NCBI RefSeq assembly: GCF_018143015.1
Contig: NC_054756.1
Location: 22,067,298 to 22,131,297 of the forward strand
Direction of reading: 5' to 3'
DNA length: 64,000 nt
Source of the DNA: Lytechinus variegatus
Lineage: Eukaryota > Echinodermata > Echinoidea > Temnopleuroida > Toxopneustidae
How positions within the stretch are numbered: the first letter of the stretch is position 1; every line of letters begins with the position of its first letter. Below, one piece after another: positions 49,413 through 61,000 of the stretch. The position numbers and the translations under genes were made by a program. The notes under the pieces are model-generated. The model did not search any database and was not told the origin of the DNA. It saw only the letters and a program-made list of their open reading frames with translations.

Positions 49413-51861
49413 ACCTATTTAGATAATACATGTGATGATGTTCGGCTAACACACAAGATAAAGACAGCAAGACCCAAACGTCAAATTATAATATCAGATA
49501 ATTCATGTATGACCAGAACAAGGTATGCCAGCCGTCTTATTTCGAAAAATAAGTCAACATTTTATGAAAACATTTGGAGACGGGATATCAATCATTACAT
49601 GAAGTGTTTATACATCCGTAATTTTTCAGCCAAACAATTACAAAAACGATGTGATATTTATCCCCCAGTTTGGTGATATCCCTTCCTAAAATTAGTGGCG
49701 AGTAATAGGCATGGACTTATCAATTAGCCAGGGGCCTGTTGCAGAAAGAGTTGCGTTTAAACGCAAGTCAAAAAATCAAGCGCAAGTTCCAAATGCGCGC
49801 TGTTGATTGGTTGAAAATCAAGTTGCGCATGATTTTAGAGTTGCGATTGATTGCAACTCTTTCAGCAACGGGACCCAGATCAGATAAAACATCTTGAGAA
49901 TTGGCTGAGTCGAATGAATATTTATTTGCCTTCCGGCTCCAATTAGGCTAGTGAAGCCTTTATCTTCAAAATCGGTATAATATGGAATAATTTTGCAGAG
50001 ATGTTCAGTAAAACAAGCCCTTTTTTCATACCTAGAATAGGCATCTAAACGAATCCATGTGTCCGGATTCCAGTAAGAACCGTGGCATCAAAAATTCATA
50101 TTTGATGCTATACTAGAAGGCTTCCCTGAACTTTGCTACACCTAAAGTCAAACTATCTTATCCAGAGTCCATTTTAAACTTTTTTATCTGTTTAATTGCT
50201 AGTTTAACCCTCAAACCCTAAAAATCAAGCGCAGTAATTGAGATTGTATACGCTTATTTAAAGAAATCACAAACCGGGAATTCACTGTTACAATATATCA
50301 ATAGACAAAAAAAAATAGAAAATGAGAACCTAATTATTTTTTTTGGTAAAGCAAGCACCGCAAATCACATTGATTTTAGTTGAGTTCTACAATAATCTCA
50401 TGTGTTTTTTTTTTCATTTTAAATTATAGCCTTGGTGAGGAGAGGGGCAGTCTGATTCATTTTATTTTTCTCTGCTTCCTTTTTCTTTCTTCCGATCTCC
50501 ATCTCTCTATTAGTTCTTCTTCCAGCATGTGCTCTATTTTCTTTTGTTTTTCATCTAGATCTATCATTTATATATTTATATAGTGTTTCGGAGAAAATAC
50601 ATACTGGTGACAGTCGAGATCCTTATTACATGACGTCAAACTTTATCAAAAGAAATTGATTGTCTCATTTCGCGATGACCTTTGAAACCAATCAAGATCA
50701 AAGTCAAGTAGGCCTTCCTGAATGAAAGAACTTGAAAGTCCAGAAGTAAACAAACAAATTATACGAAATACAAAGTGTCATTTAGTACGCAGGTAATGCG
50801 CAGAAAATAAAAAAAAAAGGTCTTCTTTGATAATCAACGTCACCCAGAGTCACATTGACTTTGATAATTACGATAATTTAGTTTTCTAGGAACAAGGAAT
50901 ACTATGACCATACTTCCCAGTTGAGAAAGTACAACCGTCCATGTGTTAAACCCCCACAGAATGGAGCAGGAGGAGGGACCTAAACAAACATTTCGACTTG
51001 CTATTTAAGGTCGCAAAAGAAAGATACATGTTGGGAGCACACGAAATTTACTGAACAATAGCCATATTAAAATTTTAGTTTAAGCAAATCAATCACTTGC
51101 GTTGCATTTTCGGAAAAAGAAACGTTATTTTTTTTCATATCTGCAGTTGTATGTATTACAAGATACTTTCATTGCTTCCGAATAATGTGTGTTGCTTTCC
51201 TACCTAATTTTGAAAATCAACTAATAAATGATTTAATGATCATGATATTTCTTATTTCAACGTCAGTTTCAACACTTAATAACATTGAAATGCCAAATGT
51301 CTTTGACAATTATCATCGTTAAATGTCAAAGTAGTTGAACTCCATGCCATCTGATCACTCACCAATGTTTGTATTGCTTTACTAATGTCCATAATACTGA
51401 AAACAAAATTTTAAATTCGAGTCCCCCAGCCCTTGACAATTGTATAATTTCCCTAAACAAAATAAAAACAAAGAAACAGATGTACGTACACTGTTCGTTT
51501 TCAATTACAACAATTTAATTGCAGAGCATCCCAAGTCCAATTTACCCCAAAAATGACACATTATTCAGACTTTTTTAGGAAAACTATTGCAAGGTAATTA
51601 TAACAATACCGACATTTATTCATCAAATGCCTGTTTTCTGTTGGTTTATTTTGTTGTCACTTCCTCCCTTGAAACCGAAAACACCCCTCCCCGAACAGTT
51701 CGTCATATTTGATAAGGATTACCGTCATGGTTGTTAATTAAAAGCTAAGACTAGTCTACAGTCACGGACTTTTTTTCGCAGTTTACATTTTGCATAATGC
51801 GGATTCTGAAGTAGTTAGACTACACTGTGTCTGCATTCCTCTACCAAAGTATATGCCACAT
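49413..51861. other. Intergenic stretch, no gene seen
   Basis: AT-rich with a small MITE at 49,732-49,876. Open frames are short and featureless. Confidence 0.5.
49732..49876. mobile_element. 145-bp foldback MITE
   Basis: The ends GGGCCTGTTGCAGAAAGAGT and GGGTCCCGTTGCTGAAAGAGT (reverse complement of the right end) are inverted repeats, and the interior repeats GTTGCG words. Confidence 0.8.
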
Positions 51862-52173
51862 AGACCCTTATTCTGAACTCGGGTTTAAATCAAACCCTGG
51901 TTTAATGTTGTGGTTTTAACTATGGAAAGCCTATTGGGGCACAAATCCCTAACAATACACATTAAATTTGTTAATTCATATGACACCGAAATTGTTTATC
52001 GTGGTGTGGGAATGGTGATAACTGATGTATTTGTCATCATTATGAAAGCAACAGAAAATATTAAACATAAGATATTATACAGTATAAACATAATCTGTAA
52101 TTTTTGACTCCTCAAAACTTTAGCACAGAGTTAGACCCTGGTTTAAATTAAACCCGACTTCAGAATACGGGCC
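51862..52173. mobile_element. TTAAACC-family MITE, about 310 bp
   Basis: The left end CCTTATTCTGAACTCGGGTT and the reverse complement of the right end GGCCCGTATTCTGAAGTCGG pair through a 35-40 bp arm including AAACCCTGGTTTAA. Related sequence is at 945-1,097. The 65-codon frame inside is not a gene. Confidence 0.8.
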
Positions 52174-53100
52174 ACAGAGAGATTGGCTTGTGACGGTCTG
52201 CTGCGTTCGCGGAGCAGAGATGGTGCGAGTGTGGCCACACCCTTTCGAAACACCGAGGGTGCTTTTCTCTAAAGGATGAGTTAAGGGAGGGGATTCAAAT
52301 CAACGCACCTTTTCGAGAAAACCGGATAGCTTTTCACGAAAGGCTATGCTGAGTAGTCCCCTTTGTCCCTTTTTTGTGTGTCTGTGTAAGTTTGTTGGAG
52401 GGTATGGAGATCTAAGTAAGTTGTTGGTGTGTGGAGGTGTCTGTGGGTGACTTTGTGTCTGTTTGTGTATGTGTACGAACCTAACTGAGGAAGGAAAACA
52501 CGCAGATTTTTTTGTGAACGCAGACGATCATCACCAGCCGAGAGATTGGCGTGTAATATGTACTCTAGATATAGTATACATGCAGGTTAAAGCGTCAGAT
52601 ATTAGTCAGTGCTTGCAGGCTAAGTGACGATCGCATCTAGTAGATCAATGGACCCCCCCCCCCCCACGTAATCAGTTGTCAATGATCAGTGGATACATGA
52701 ACGATAGGTAGTGTTGATTCTCTAAAAAATGATTTTTTTTTTTACGATTTAGGATAATTGAGATTGTACAACGCCTACTTAGCTTGTTGTACGCAATCAA
52801 ATGGGAGGCTGAATGTCACACATTCGTACCGTTGCACACAAGACGTACCATCCAAAATGTACCATTGCACGGCTTTAGGAGGTGACGTCACAATGCGATT
52901 TCATTGAATAAGGTAACAATGCGCGTACAGCCCGCTGGCTAAATGCACAATGCTGTCCAAGATCATGTGCACTTGTGGGCCCGGCTTGTGGGATTTTGCT
53001 TTTTGCTTTCAATATTTTTGCTCCCTTTTCATAGATTACTGGAGGGAAAAACTCTTTGTGTTTTTTCATATTTTCGCTAGATTCCGAGGCGTTGTACAAC
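52174..53100. other. Stretch with a flanking 12-bp inverted repeat, no gene
   Basis: TTGTACAACGCCT at about 52,764 and AGGCGTTGTACAAC at about 53,088 are inverted copies around roughly 310 bp. A CRE-like TGACGTCA lies at about 52,883, and a C run at 52,653-52,665. It may be the older shell of the palindrome that follows. Confidence 0.45.
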
Positions 53101-53264
53101 ACAAATAGCGAATATTCTTATTCGTGCAATGGTGCGAGATTTCGCATTCGGTGAAAGAAAGAAACGCTCTATTCAACTCGGCTAACGCCTCGTTGAATAG
53201 AGCATCTTTCTTTCACCTCATGCGAAATCTCGCACCATCGCACTCATGCCTATTCGCTATTTGT
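53101..53264. repeat. Large palindrome, arms about 75 bp, loop 14 bp
   Basis: The left arm 53,101-53,177 and right arm 53,192-53,264 are inverted copies at about 85 percent, both opening with ACAAATAGCGAATA in outward reading. The transcript would form a long hairpin. It may be a MITE or an RNA hairpin source; the sequence cannot decide. Confidence 0.8.
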
Positions 53265-54679
53265 ATACTAACATCCACTCCACACGAACACATCCTTACA
53301 CACCCACACACACCCCCCACGCACACACACACGCACACCCTCCCATGAACCTTCAAACATGCAATATATGGGACGAGGTGTTGTTAACTTAATATGGGAT
53401 ACTTGAACCATGTGAAAATGGTGACAATTCAAGTCAGAAAAAATCGATCGCCTGCACACAAAGTGCGCAAAAGAATGAGACATGTCACAACGATGGATAA
53501 GCAATCATACACATTTATTTCATAATTGTTAGAGGGTAATGTTATATAAATTTGTTAAAAAGAGAGAGGGTAGAATAGAAGCACCTTTGATAGGGTCGAT
53601 CATGAATAGTTTATTAAAGCAAATCCATCAAAAGTCAACGACTTTACGATCTTTCTCCTGTTTTGTAAAGTAATAACTCGGATTTTTAAAATGAGTTGAA
53701 ACTCTTTTTCTCCCCCAACGAAGATTCCAGTAGGACAAAGCCTTTCAAATTAGATTTTACAAATAGAGCATTAATTCTAATTTTGATCGAAACGAGGATA
53801 CCGTCCGACCCATCTGACCACAATATACCTCTTGAGAAACAAATTAGGAGAAATAACTTTTAACAATGTTCCCGTTTATATTATTACCCTTTAAAATGTA
53901 TGTGGTTCACTGAAAATAGGAAGAAGATTATCATTAGCAATATCCCCACATAGTGGGTACGTTATATTTTCAATTGTCATTACTTGACATATTTTGTTTA
54001 AACATGACCTTATGAAGGCTACATACATTAGGATCTTCCAAATGAAGCATCAAATTATGATATTGAATGTGCATGATGATATCATACAGATAACATAAAA
54101 TGGTATTTCATTTATATCATGATAATAAATAATATGGATAAACATAATGGTTACAAACTTGCAAAATTCTAGCACAAACTATTAGATTTCGATAATTTCA
54201 AAGAGTTAAAAAGCATATCGTGTGAAAGTAAAACTAGGTTTGCCTCAAATCAATAGTATGAGTTTTGATTTACAAGTCCATTAGAGGACTGCTTCGTAAG
54301 TTCGTCATGTAATAGTGGAATGGGGCACAAGCACCATTGGCGGAAGGTGATATTGTGGGAAGTCCATTTTGTCGTGATGAGCAAACTGATATGCCAGAGG
54401 ACGTTAAGAGAGCATGGGCCACCAGTGTTTCGTTGTGTATCACTCCTCCGAGTTTGTATGTCATGCACACATTAAAAAATAAAATTATGACGCTATACAT
54501 GTACGTAGCAGTCCTCTAGTGAACCTCGAAATCGGAAATTGTACAATGATAACAACAACATAAGTCCGATAGGTAACCATTATCGAATTTGATTTTTAAG
54601 TTTTAGATCTGTATTATGAAACAGGTACTGAGTATGCGTTGCGCCCCGTAGCATAAAACCTTGCTCTATAGTATAGAAT
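53265..54679. other. 3' side of IL-17 copy 3, no gene seen
   Basis: A CA-rich tract (53,281-53,342), then AT-rich unique-looking DNA. Confidence 0.5.
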
Positions 54680-54685
54680 TTTATT
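54680..54685 (-). terminator. Candidate poly-A signal of IL-17 copy 3
   Basis: AATAAA on the minus strand about 115 bp past the stop. Confidence 0.4.
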
Positions 54686-54798
54686 ATTCTTAAAAACTAG
54701 ATGGCATTGATTATGATTATGGTCATTCATATAAATGAAGCAAATATATATTTAGTCGCTGAATGAAATATCAACAGGGGGCCTGGAGGGCGGTTTAA

Positions 54799-55329
54799 TT
54801 AGGCTATCCTCTGGCGCATGCATGTGCAAGCCACCGGAATGGCCAGGGTCTGTTCCTCGTACCTGAACATCCCACGGGCGCACTCGGTTTTCTTTAGCAC
54901 CCTGATGTTCCTCATGACTGGGGTGCACTTGAGTGCGGGGTTTGGAAGGTGGGTGTAAGGGTCGAGGCATCCCCTGCACTGGCACTGGGCCACCTGCAAC
55001 GCCATCGGGATGCGGTCCGAGTCGAAGCACTCCACGTATGTCCATGGGCACTGTACGTCCTCGTTGACTACCTCAGTGCTGCCAGGAGCGGAACCCGATG
55101 GGCAAGAAGAGTTGCTCGGGAACCCGGCGTAGGTGGAGTTAGAGCAGGTATCCGACTGGCTCCGTCCAATGTCTTCCGGTGAAAGAGAGAAGGACCTGAC
55201 GGCGAATGCAGCTTTGTTGGGGTACAGGTCCGCACGAGGAAGAGAATGGTTGGAGACACATGTCGAAGGCACTGGGTTGCAGTAGCTGGCAGCGATAAGA
55301 GCCAAGAGAAAGATTGCGGTCACGACGTT
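54799..55329 (-). CDS. IL17: IL-17 copy 3 main exon
   Basis: Starts NVVTAIFLLALIAASYC; carries the whole mature cytokine. It is enriched in G and C at third codon positions. Confidence 0.92.
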   Translation of the reverse strand, partial: NVVTAIFLLALIAASYCNPVPSTCVSNHSLPRADLYPNKAAFAVRSFSLSPEDIGRSQSDTCSNSTYAGFPSNSSCPSGSAPGSTEVVNEDVQCPWTYVECFDSDRIPMALQVAQCQCRGCLDPYTHLPNPALKCTPVMRNIRVLKKTECARGMFRYEEQTLAIPVACTCMRQRIA

Positions 55330-55899
55330 CTGTAATGTAAAGAGAAATAGGATAATATAATTAAGGTAATGATTACATTTAGATTTTCGCTCAGAACTTA
55401 TTCAAGACCAACTTCATGAATTTGAAATCGGGTAAGCAAAAAGCAGAAGAGGTCATAACATCTGCATGAACAAGGCGAAACATTGATCAATTTAATTAAC
55501 ATAACATAATTATACCCAACGAATACACAAATTTTTACAGCAAAGTTCCATTTGTCAATACTGATTTAGAATGGACACGATATTCAAAACACATGATTCC
55601 ATAACAGTTGGAAATTCATTGTTGGGCAGTATTCCTTAGAAAGCACCAGAGTGCTTCTAAAGGGCTGTTTTTTTTATATTATTTTGTTTTGATGTGAAAT
55701 GAGGCAAGTGCATTAAAACCATCAAAATTGAGAATGTTGTGTTCACATATTGAAAGTGCCCTTCTTATATTGTTTTCAGATTCTCATTTAATGATTTATG
55801 TGGAAAATGAAAGCCATATAGTCTCAATCCGACTGACAACCATACTGAAGGAGAAATAGACAAACAGTGTAGGCTGGATATCATATTTACCTGGAACAT
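54799..55899 (-). CDS. IL17: IL-17 family cytokine, diverged copy 3 (179 aa)
   Basis: Exon 1 (55,899-55,891) is ATGTTCCAG, Met-Phe-Gln, then GTAAAT; exon 2 (55,329-54,799) follows TTACAG in phase 0 and ends in TAA. The joined start MFQNVVTAIFLLALIAASYC is a signal peptide. The mature chain has CPWTYVECFDSDRIP, AQCQCRGCLDPYTH and VACTCMRQRIA, with 12 cysteines as in copies 1 and 2 and NST/NSS glycosylation sites. The N-terminal third is diverged and lacks the serine run. The coding exon is GC-richer than copies 1 and 2. The flanks are not similar to those copies, so this is an older paralogue, possibly a different subfamily. A TATATA stretch lies at about 56,000 but a promoter is not proven. 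Confidence 0.94.
55891..55899 (-). CDS. IL17: IL-17 copy 3 micro-exon (Met-Phe-Gln)
   Basis: ATGTTCCAG with donor GTAAAT. Accepted because copies 1 and 2 have the same arrangement; an in-frame ATG within exon 2 is absent before the signal core. Confidence 0.72.
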
Positions 55900-57985
55900 G
55901 ATTCTATGTTTCTTGCAGTCGATGTCTGTACTGTCGTAATGCCGAATAATGCAGTATCTGAATTACTTCGCTGTTACAGTGGTGATATAGGCCAATAGTA
56001 TATAGATTTCAATCTCAGATTCCACTTCTGTTTCGGAGGAATGATTGTTGATTTCCTCTCGAAATGCCACCACTTTATACCATTTTTGACGGATCTAAAC
56101 CACATCATATAAATAATAAGGTGAACAAAACGAATTTTCTCTTTTGTTGATTTCATTTGTGTCCAGTGATAGAAATAGATTGACGAATAAATCATAAGTC
56201 TATAATCAGATGATTACCCTGCTTTGATTTCTTCTCAACATAAAATAAACAATATTAATCTATAGATAGATTTCCAAAGTCCCTTTTTTAGATATCATGA
56301 CCATTTTGATTTCCCGACGAAGGGAAATTGTACATTTTTTTTATAGAAAATATGTATAATAGAAATCAATGTAATTTCAATCCAATTCATAGAATTAATA
56401 TCCCATTGTAGTCAGGCTAATAGCGATGTAATACTGTATTGTCTCAACTGGGACAGGACAACCGCTTTAATTAGTTTTGTTTTCCCTACTATATAGCAAT
56501 ATGATTCACAAGAATAATTGAATTCTAAAATTCGTTTTTACCGTAGGCATGGTAGGAAAAAAATAGCCACATGATTCTACAATGGTCATGAACTTCCGCT
56601 TTTCCGTTTTGGAAAACATAGCCTATGCAGTTGGCATAATGATTCGATTCCCTGTTCCCTTCCCTTTGGTTGCGTAATAATGATTTTTTATATTGATTGA
56701 TTTGGTATTATTTCGCATTCTAAGAACTTTGCAATCGGTCAAATGTCAATCACGTGATGAAGATGGATTTCCCCCAATCTTTTTTAGGTGATAGAACGTT
56801 AATACTTCGCTGATCCCTTCAGTCAACATCGTCACGTCGGTGAGGTCGCGTTATGAAAGACGTTGGGTACGCGCGAAATAAATGTGCATTCCTTTAGTCG
56901 GTGATGCCATCAGTCGGCGATTTTTATTTTTTTTTATTTTTTTTTTACTGGGGGTACTGGTATAAATTTGAAAATCAAAACTCAAATCAATACAAAATGG
57001 AAGTGAAATAAGTCACATGAAATTGCCCCCCCCCCAAAAAAAAAAAAAAGGTTGGGGGTTCACTACAAATAAAGGTAATTTTAGTTACATTTTTCAATAT
57101 TTACACATCTTCCAGAATACCTGGAAGTGCTGCCTAAGGAGAATGATACACGCAGCACTCCCAAGGAAATTACTGGGGTGCTTCAGCATCCCCGCTTACC
57201 AGGGCCATGTCTGTAGGTTTGTTGGCTGTTCGACTAGTATCAATTACCATCAAACGCAAAACTTAGGATCTGATTAAGTTTACGATTTATCACGAATATG
57301 GTTACTATCCATGACAACAGCCATGATTTCCAATTATAGAAAAATTATTCATCTCAGGAAAAAAAAAACGTTGCTACAAGTGTCAGAGCTCGGGATATTT
57401 AACAAGCATCCTGCCTTCTCTACTCGTATGATCCACGGGGCATTAAGGTTTTAGTCCACACTTAGTCGAAGCAATACCCGGTGAAGGCCGAAGGGCGGAA
57501 ATACACTAGTGCTCAATTCCGATAAGCGTCCAAACCACTTCGGCTGGATTTCCAAGTTGTTCCATTCTCTTCCTGACTTAGCACGCAGGGAAGTTTAAAA
57601 GTTCGATTTTGACTTCAAGATAATTCTTGAGACCCATGTGTTGGTTATGCATCACTTTCCCCTCTCGGGAGTGTTACTTTGGTGATTAAAGTAGATTCAT
57701 TCGGATCAGAATGACGCATATTGATTTAATAGGAAAGAGTTTGAATGGTTCTTGGGCGATCGTTCCGTAGCTTACAGATTCTTTTCCTAGGCTAGTTGGT
57801 GCCACGTTACGCTGTAACTCGAAGATGCTTCCTTGATATCTCCAATTTGAAATGAATATGTAGTAATACATTACAAAATGACAACCTTGATCTGCACGTC
57901 TTGAGAAGACATCGATAACCATTTGTACGACCGTTTCTTCGCTCCTGTCTTATTTGGGGAATAGATGAACTGAAGTAGATATAAC
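55900..57985. other. Intergenic stretch between IL-17 copy 3 and the SRCR gene
   Basis: AT-rich, with poly-T and poly-A runs (56,926-56,945; 57,035-57,047). The part 57,400-57,700 is less AT-rich but has no domain. It must contain the divergent promoters of both neighbours. Confidence 0.5.
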
Positions 57986-58043
57986 ATGGTATTGTGTATC
58001 GTTGGGATATTGACCATCCTTGGAGCTACCGCACGAGCTATCG
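57986..58043 (+). CDS. SRCR gene signal-peptide exon
   Basis: Nineteen codons plus one base: Met, a hydrophobic core and a small-residue end (GATARA). The strong donor GTAAGT follows. Too short to be found by frame length. Confidence 0.7.
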
Positions 58044-61000
58044 GTAAGTTACTTTGACCTAGTTGTACCACATGAACATCACACACATTTTTTTCAACAC
58101 GTTGGTATGCAAGAAGCTTTATTTCATGCAAGATAAAGGGGCAATGTTGGTAACAAAAAAAAATTGCCTTGGTCAAGGACCATACCGGAAAGCGAACACG
58201 TGGCATTCATGGTGCGGTAGGGTGCCTTAGACCACTCGGCCACGGCACCTCGCCATCGGCGAACTGATCTACTCGATCAAGCCATATCAAGATATTTTTG
58301 GTCACTCTTGAGAACCTAATCGGAATCGATCTACCATAATGTACCGTGGCCGAGTGGTCTTAGGCACCTGGCTATACATGTAAAAGTCCGGGGTTCGATC
58401 CCCTGCCGCGGCAGCTATGCCCGTGAGCAAGGCATTTAATCTACAATGCTTTTTTTATCCTGCTTTCAAATATATAGAAATGCTGTATGCATTATTGGTA
58501 ACAATGTGTGAACTTGTTTAAAAAAATAATAATAATCGGTATTAGTCTTCCTTTGTGTGACTGTCACACCAACGACATGCAGTGACTCCAAATCGATCAA
58601 CGACATGCTATGTAATATTATGCAATACCCAGTTGATTAGTCTGGAGGCAGTTTTCATTGTGACTGTAGAAAGATATTGGAGGTTTGAGCCCAGTTTCAT
58701 AAAACTTGTTAAAACAACAGTTATTAAATATTGAAATCATTTAATGAAAGAAATCGTTATAGAAATCGCGCATTTCTTTATAATGTAACATTTTTTTTTT
58801 GTGAAACGACACCCAGTGTTACCGATCACCCCTATCAATTACGGTAGCTAGAACCTGATCACCTTGCTGCTGATCGTATCCCCCCCCCCCTCCTTGTCCG
58901 TCGTCTACATATATATATGTGTGTGTGTGTGCGTACATGTACAGCAGCTTTGGCAACTCTTTTTTATTTAAATATTTTGTGAAAGAAATGGATAAAGAGA
59001 ATAGTAGGCGTAGAATTTATATATGTATATATATAAGGAAGGTATTCGTCCCTTTTCATATTCAAAAATTTTTATTTAAAAAATGCTTGAACTTTTTAAG
59101 CATTAATACCTCATTTTCTAATTTTAACACTCATATATTATATAGGTCAACTGGTTATCTCTTAAACAATCTGGCTATATGTTTTTCTTTAATTTATATT
59201 GTTGTAATGAAAAGTTCAATCATATAAAAAGGGAAGCTTACAGTATATTCTTTCGATTTTCTTTTCGGTACCTCCATATATTCTAACTCGAGGAATCTTG
59301 ATATTAAAGGTCAAGTCCACCTCAGAAAAAAATGTTGACTTGAATCAATAGAGTAAAATCAGACAAGCACAATGCTCAAAATTTGATCCAAATCGGATGT
59401 AAACTAAGAAAGTTATGACATTTCAAAGTTTCGCTTATTTTTAACAAAATTTTTGTATGAACGAGCCAGTTACATCCAAATAAGAGAGTCGATGATGTCA
59501 CTCACTCACTATTTCTTTTGTTGTTTATTGTTTGAATTATACAATATTTCAATTTTTACGAATTTGACGATTAGGACCGGCATCCTTGCCTGAAGCACAA
59601 AATGTTAAAATAATGGAATTCCACGTGTTCAGGGAGGAATGAACTTCATTTCACATGACAACGACGAAAAAAATCAAAATATTTCATATTTCATATTTCA
59701 TGTAATAAAATACAAAAGAAATAGTGAGTGAGTGATGTCATCAGTTCCTCATTTGCATACCGACCGAGATGTGCATATCACTGTTTTGTGAAATGAAGCG
59801 AAACTTCAAAATGCCATAACTTTCTTATTTTACATCCGATTTTGATGAAATTTTCAGTGTTATGCTTGTTGAATTTTTCTCTTTTTATTCAAATCAAGTT
59901 TTTGTTGGGGTGGACTTGTCCTAAAGTTTATGTTTACATATGATTTTGTTAGGTTTATAATTGTATTCGTTGAAACATTTCAACGGCACATAAGGCATTT
60001 TGAACCACGTCCCGAACACTTACCCCTTTTCCTCATATAGGCCTACGTACATGTAGTACTGAGTAGATAATCCATACATTAGGAAATATTAAATTTACCA
60101 ATCATAATATAGACAAGTCGTCGGTGACCTATATTCAGATTTAGAAATGAGCTTCTGGTTTTAATTGGGAAAGTGCCAACGTTGATATTGGGACCTCAAG
60201 TAACGTGTCATGCAAGTGTCGTACGCATATTATGTCAATCCCATGCATGCGCCCATATGCGTTTTTCTGTGTTAGTATATGCTATGGTTTTCCAACAGTT
60301 CTCGTCACCTGAAATACTAGAATCGAATCAACATGAAAATTCACCTAGATTTCAAGGGATTACACAGTGTGTGTTTTTGTGTGTGTGTGAATTTTACCCT
60401 TGATCACGATCATGACACGAAGTTTACTTTTAACTAAATGCTTACACTTTAATTTGCTGTGGCTCATAACGCCACTAAAAGTTAATATTGGTTTAAGAAT
60501 TATATAATAATAATAATAATATAGGGTATTTATATTGCGCACATATCCACCGTGTTAGGTGCTAAAGGCGCTCCTATATTACCCGGCTAAGCTAGGCGTT
60601 CATAGCGCACACAGCTTTTCAAGGAATTACTTCCTACCGGTACCCATTTACCTCACCTGGGTTGAGTGCAGTGCATTGTTTCTTCAGTTTCTTGCCGAAG
60701 GAAATTACGCCATGGCTGGGAGTCCGAAGACTAATCCACTGGGCAACAACTTTCCACGCCGTATATCATATGCATCAATCGATAAGCTCTCTAGCACATT
60801 ATCCTCCAAAGTATAGTTTCTTTAATTTTCGGTGTGATCGAATTTTAAATGTCCCGATCGAACAATCAGAACGTTATACTTTTTATGAAAATTTATAAAA
60901 CTGCATTCATGATAGACTCAAAAGATATTTAGAAAAATAATATATCCAGCTCATTTTCCTTTTCTTTCTTTTTCTTTATCTCTTTCTCCTCCTTATCTCT

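Noticed and set aside
51910-52107. 65-codon frame
   Set aside because: Lies wholly inside a MITE with paired ends.
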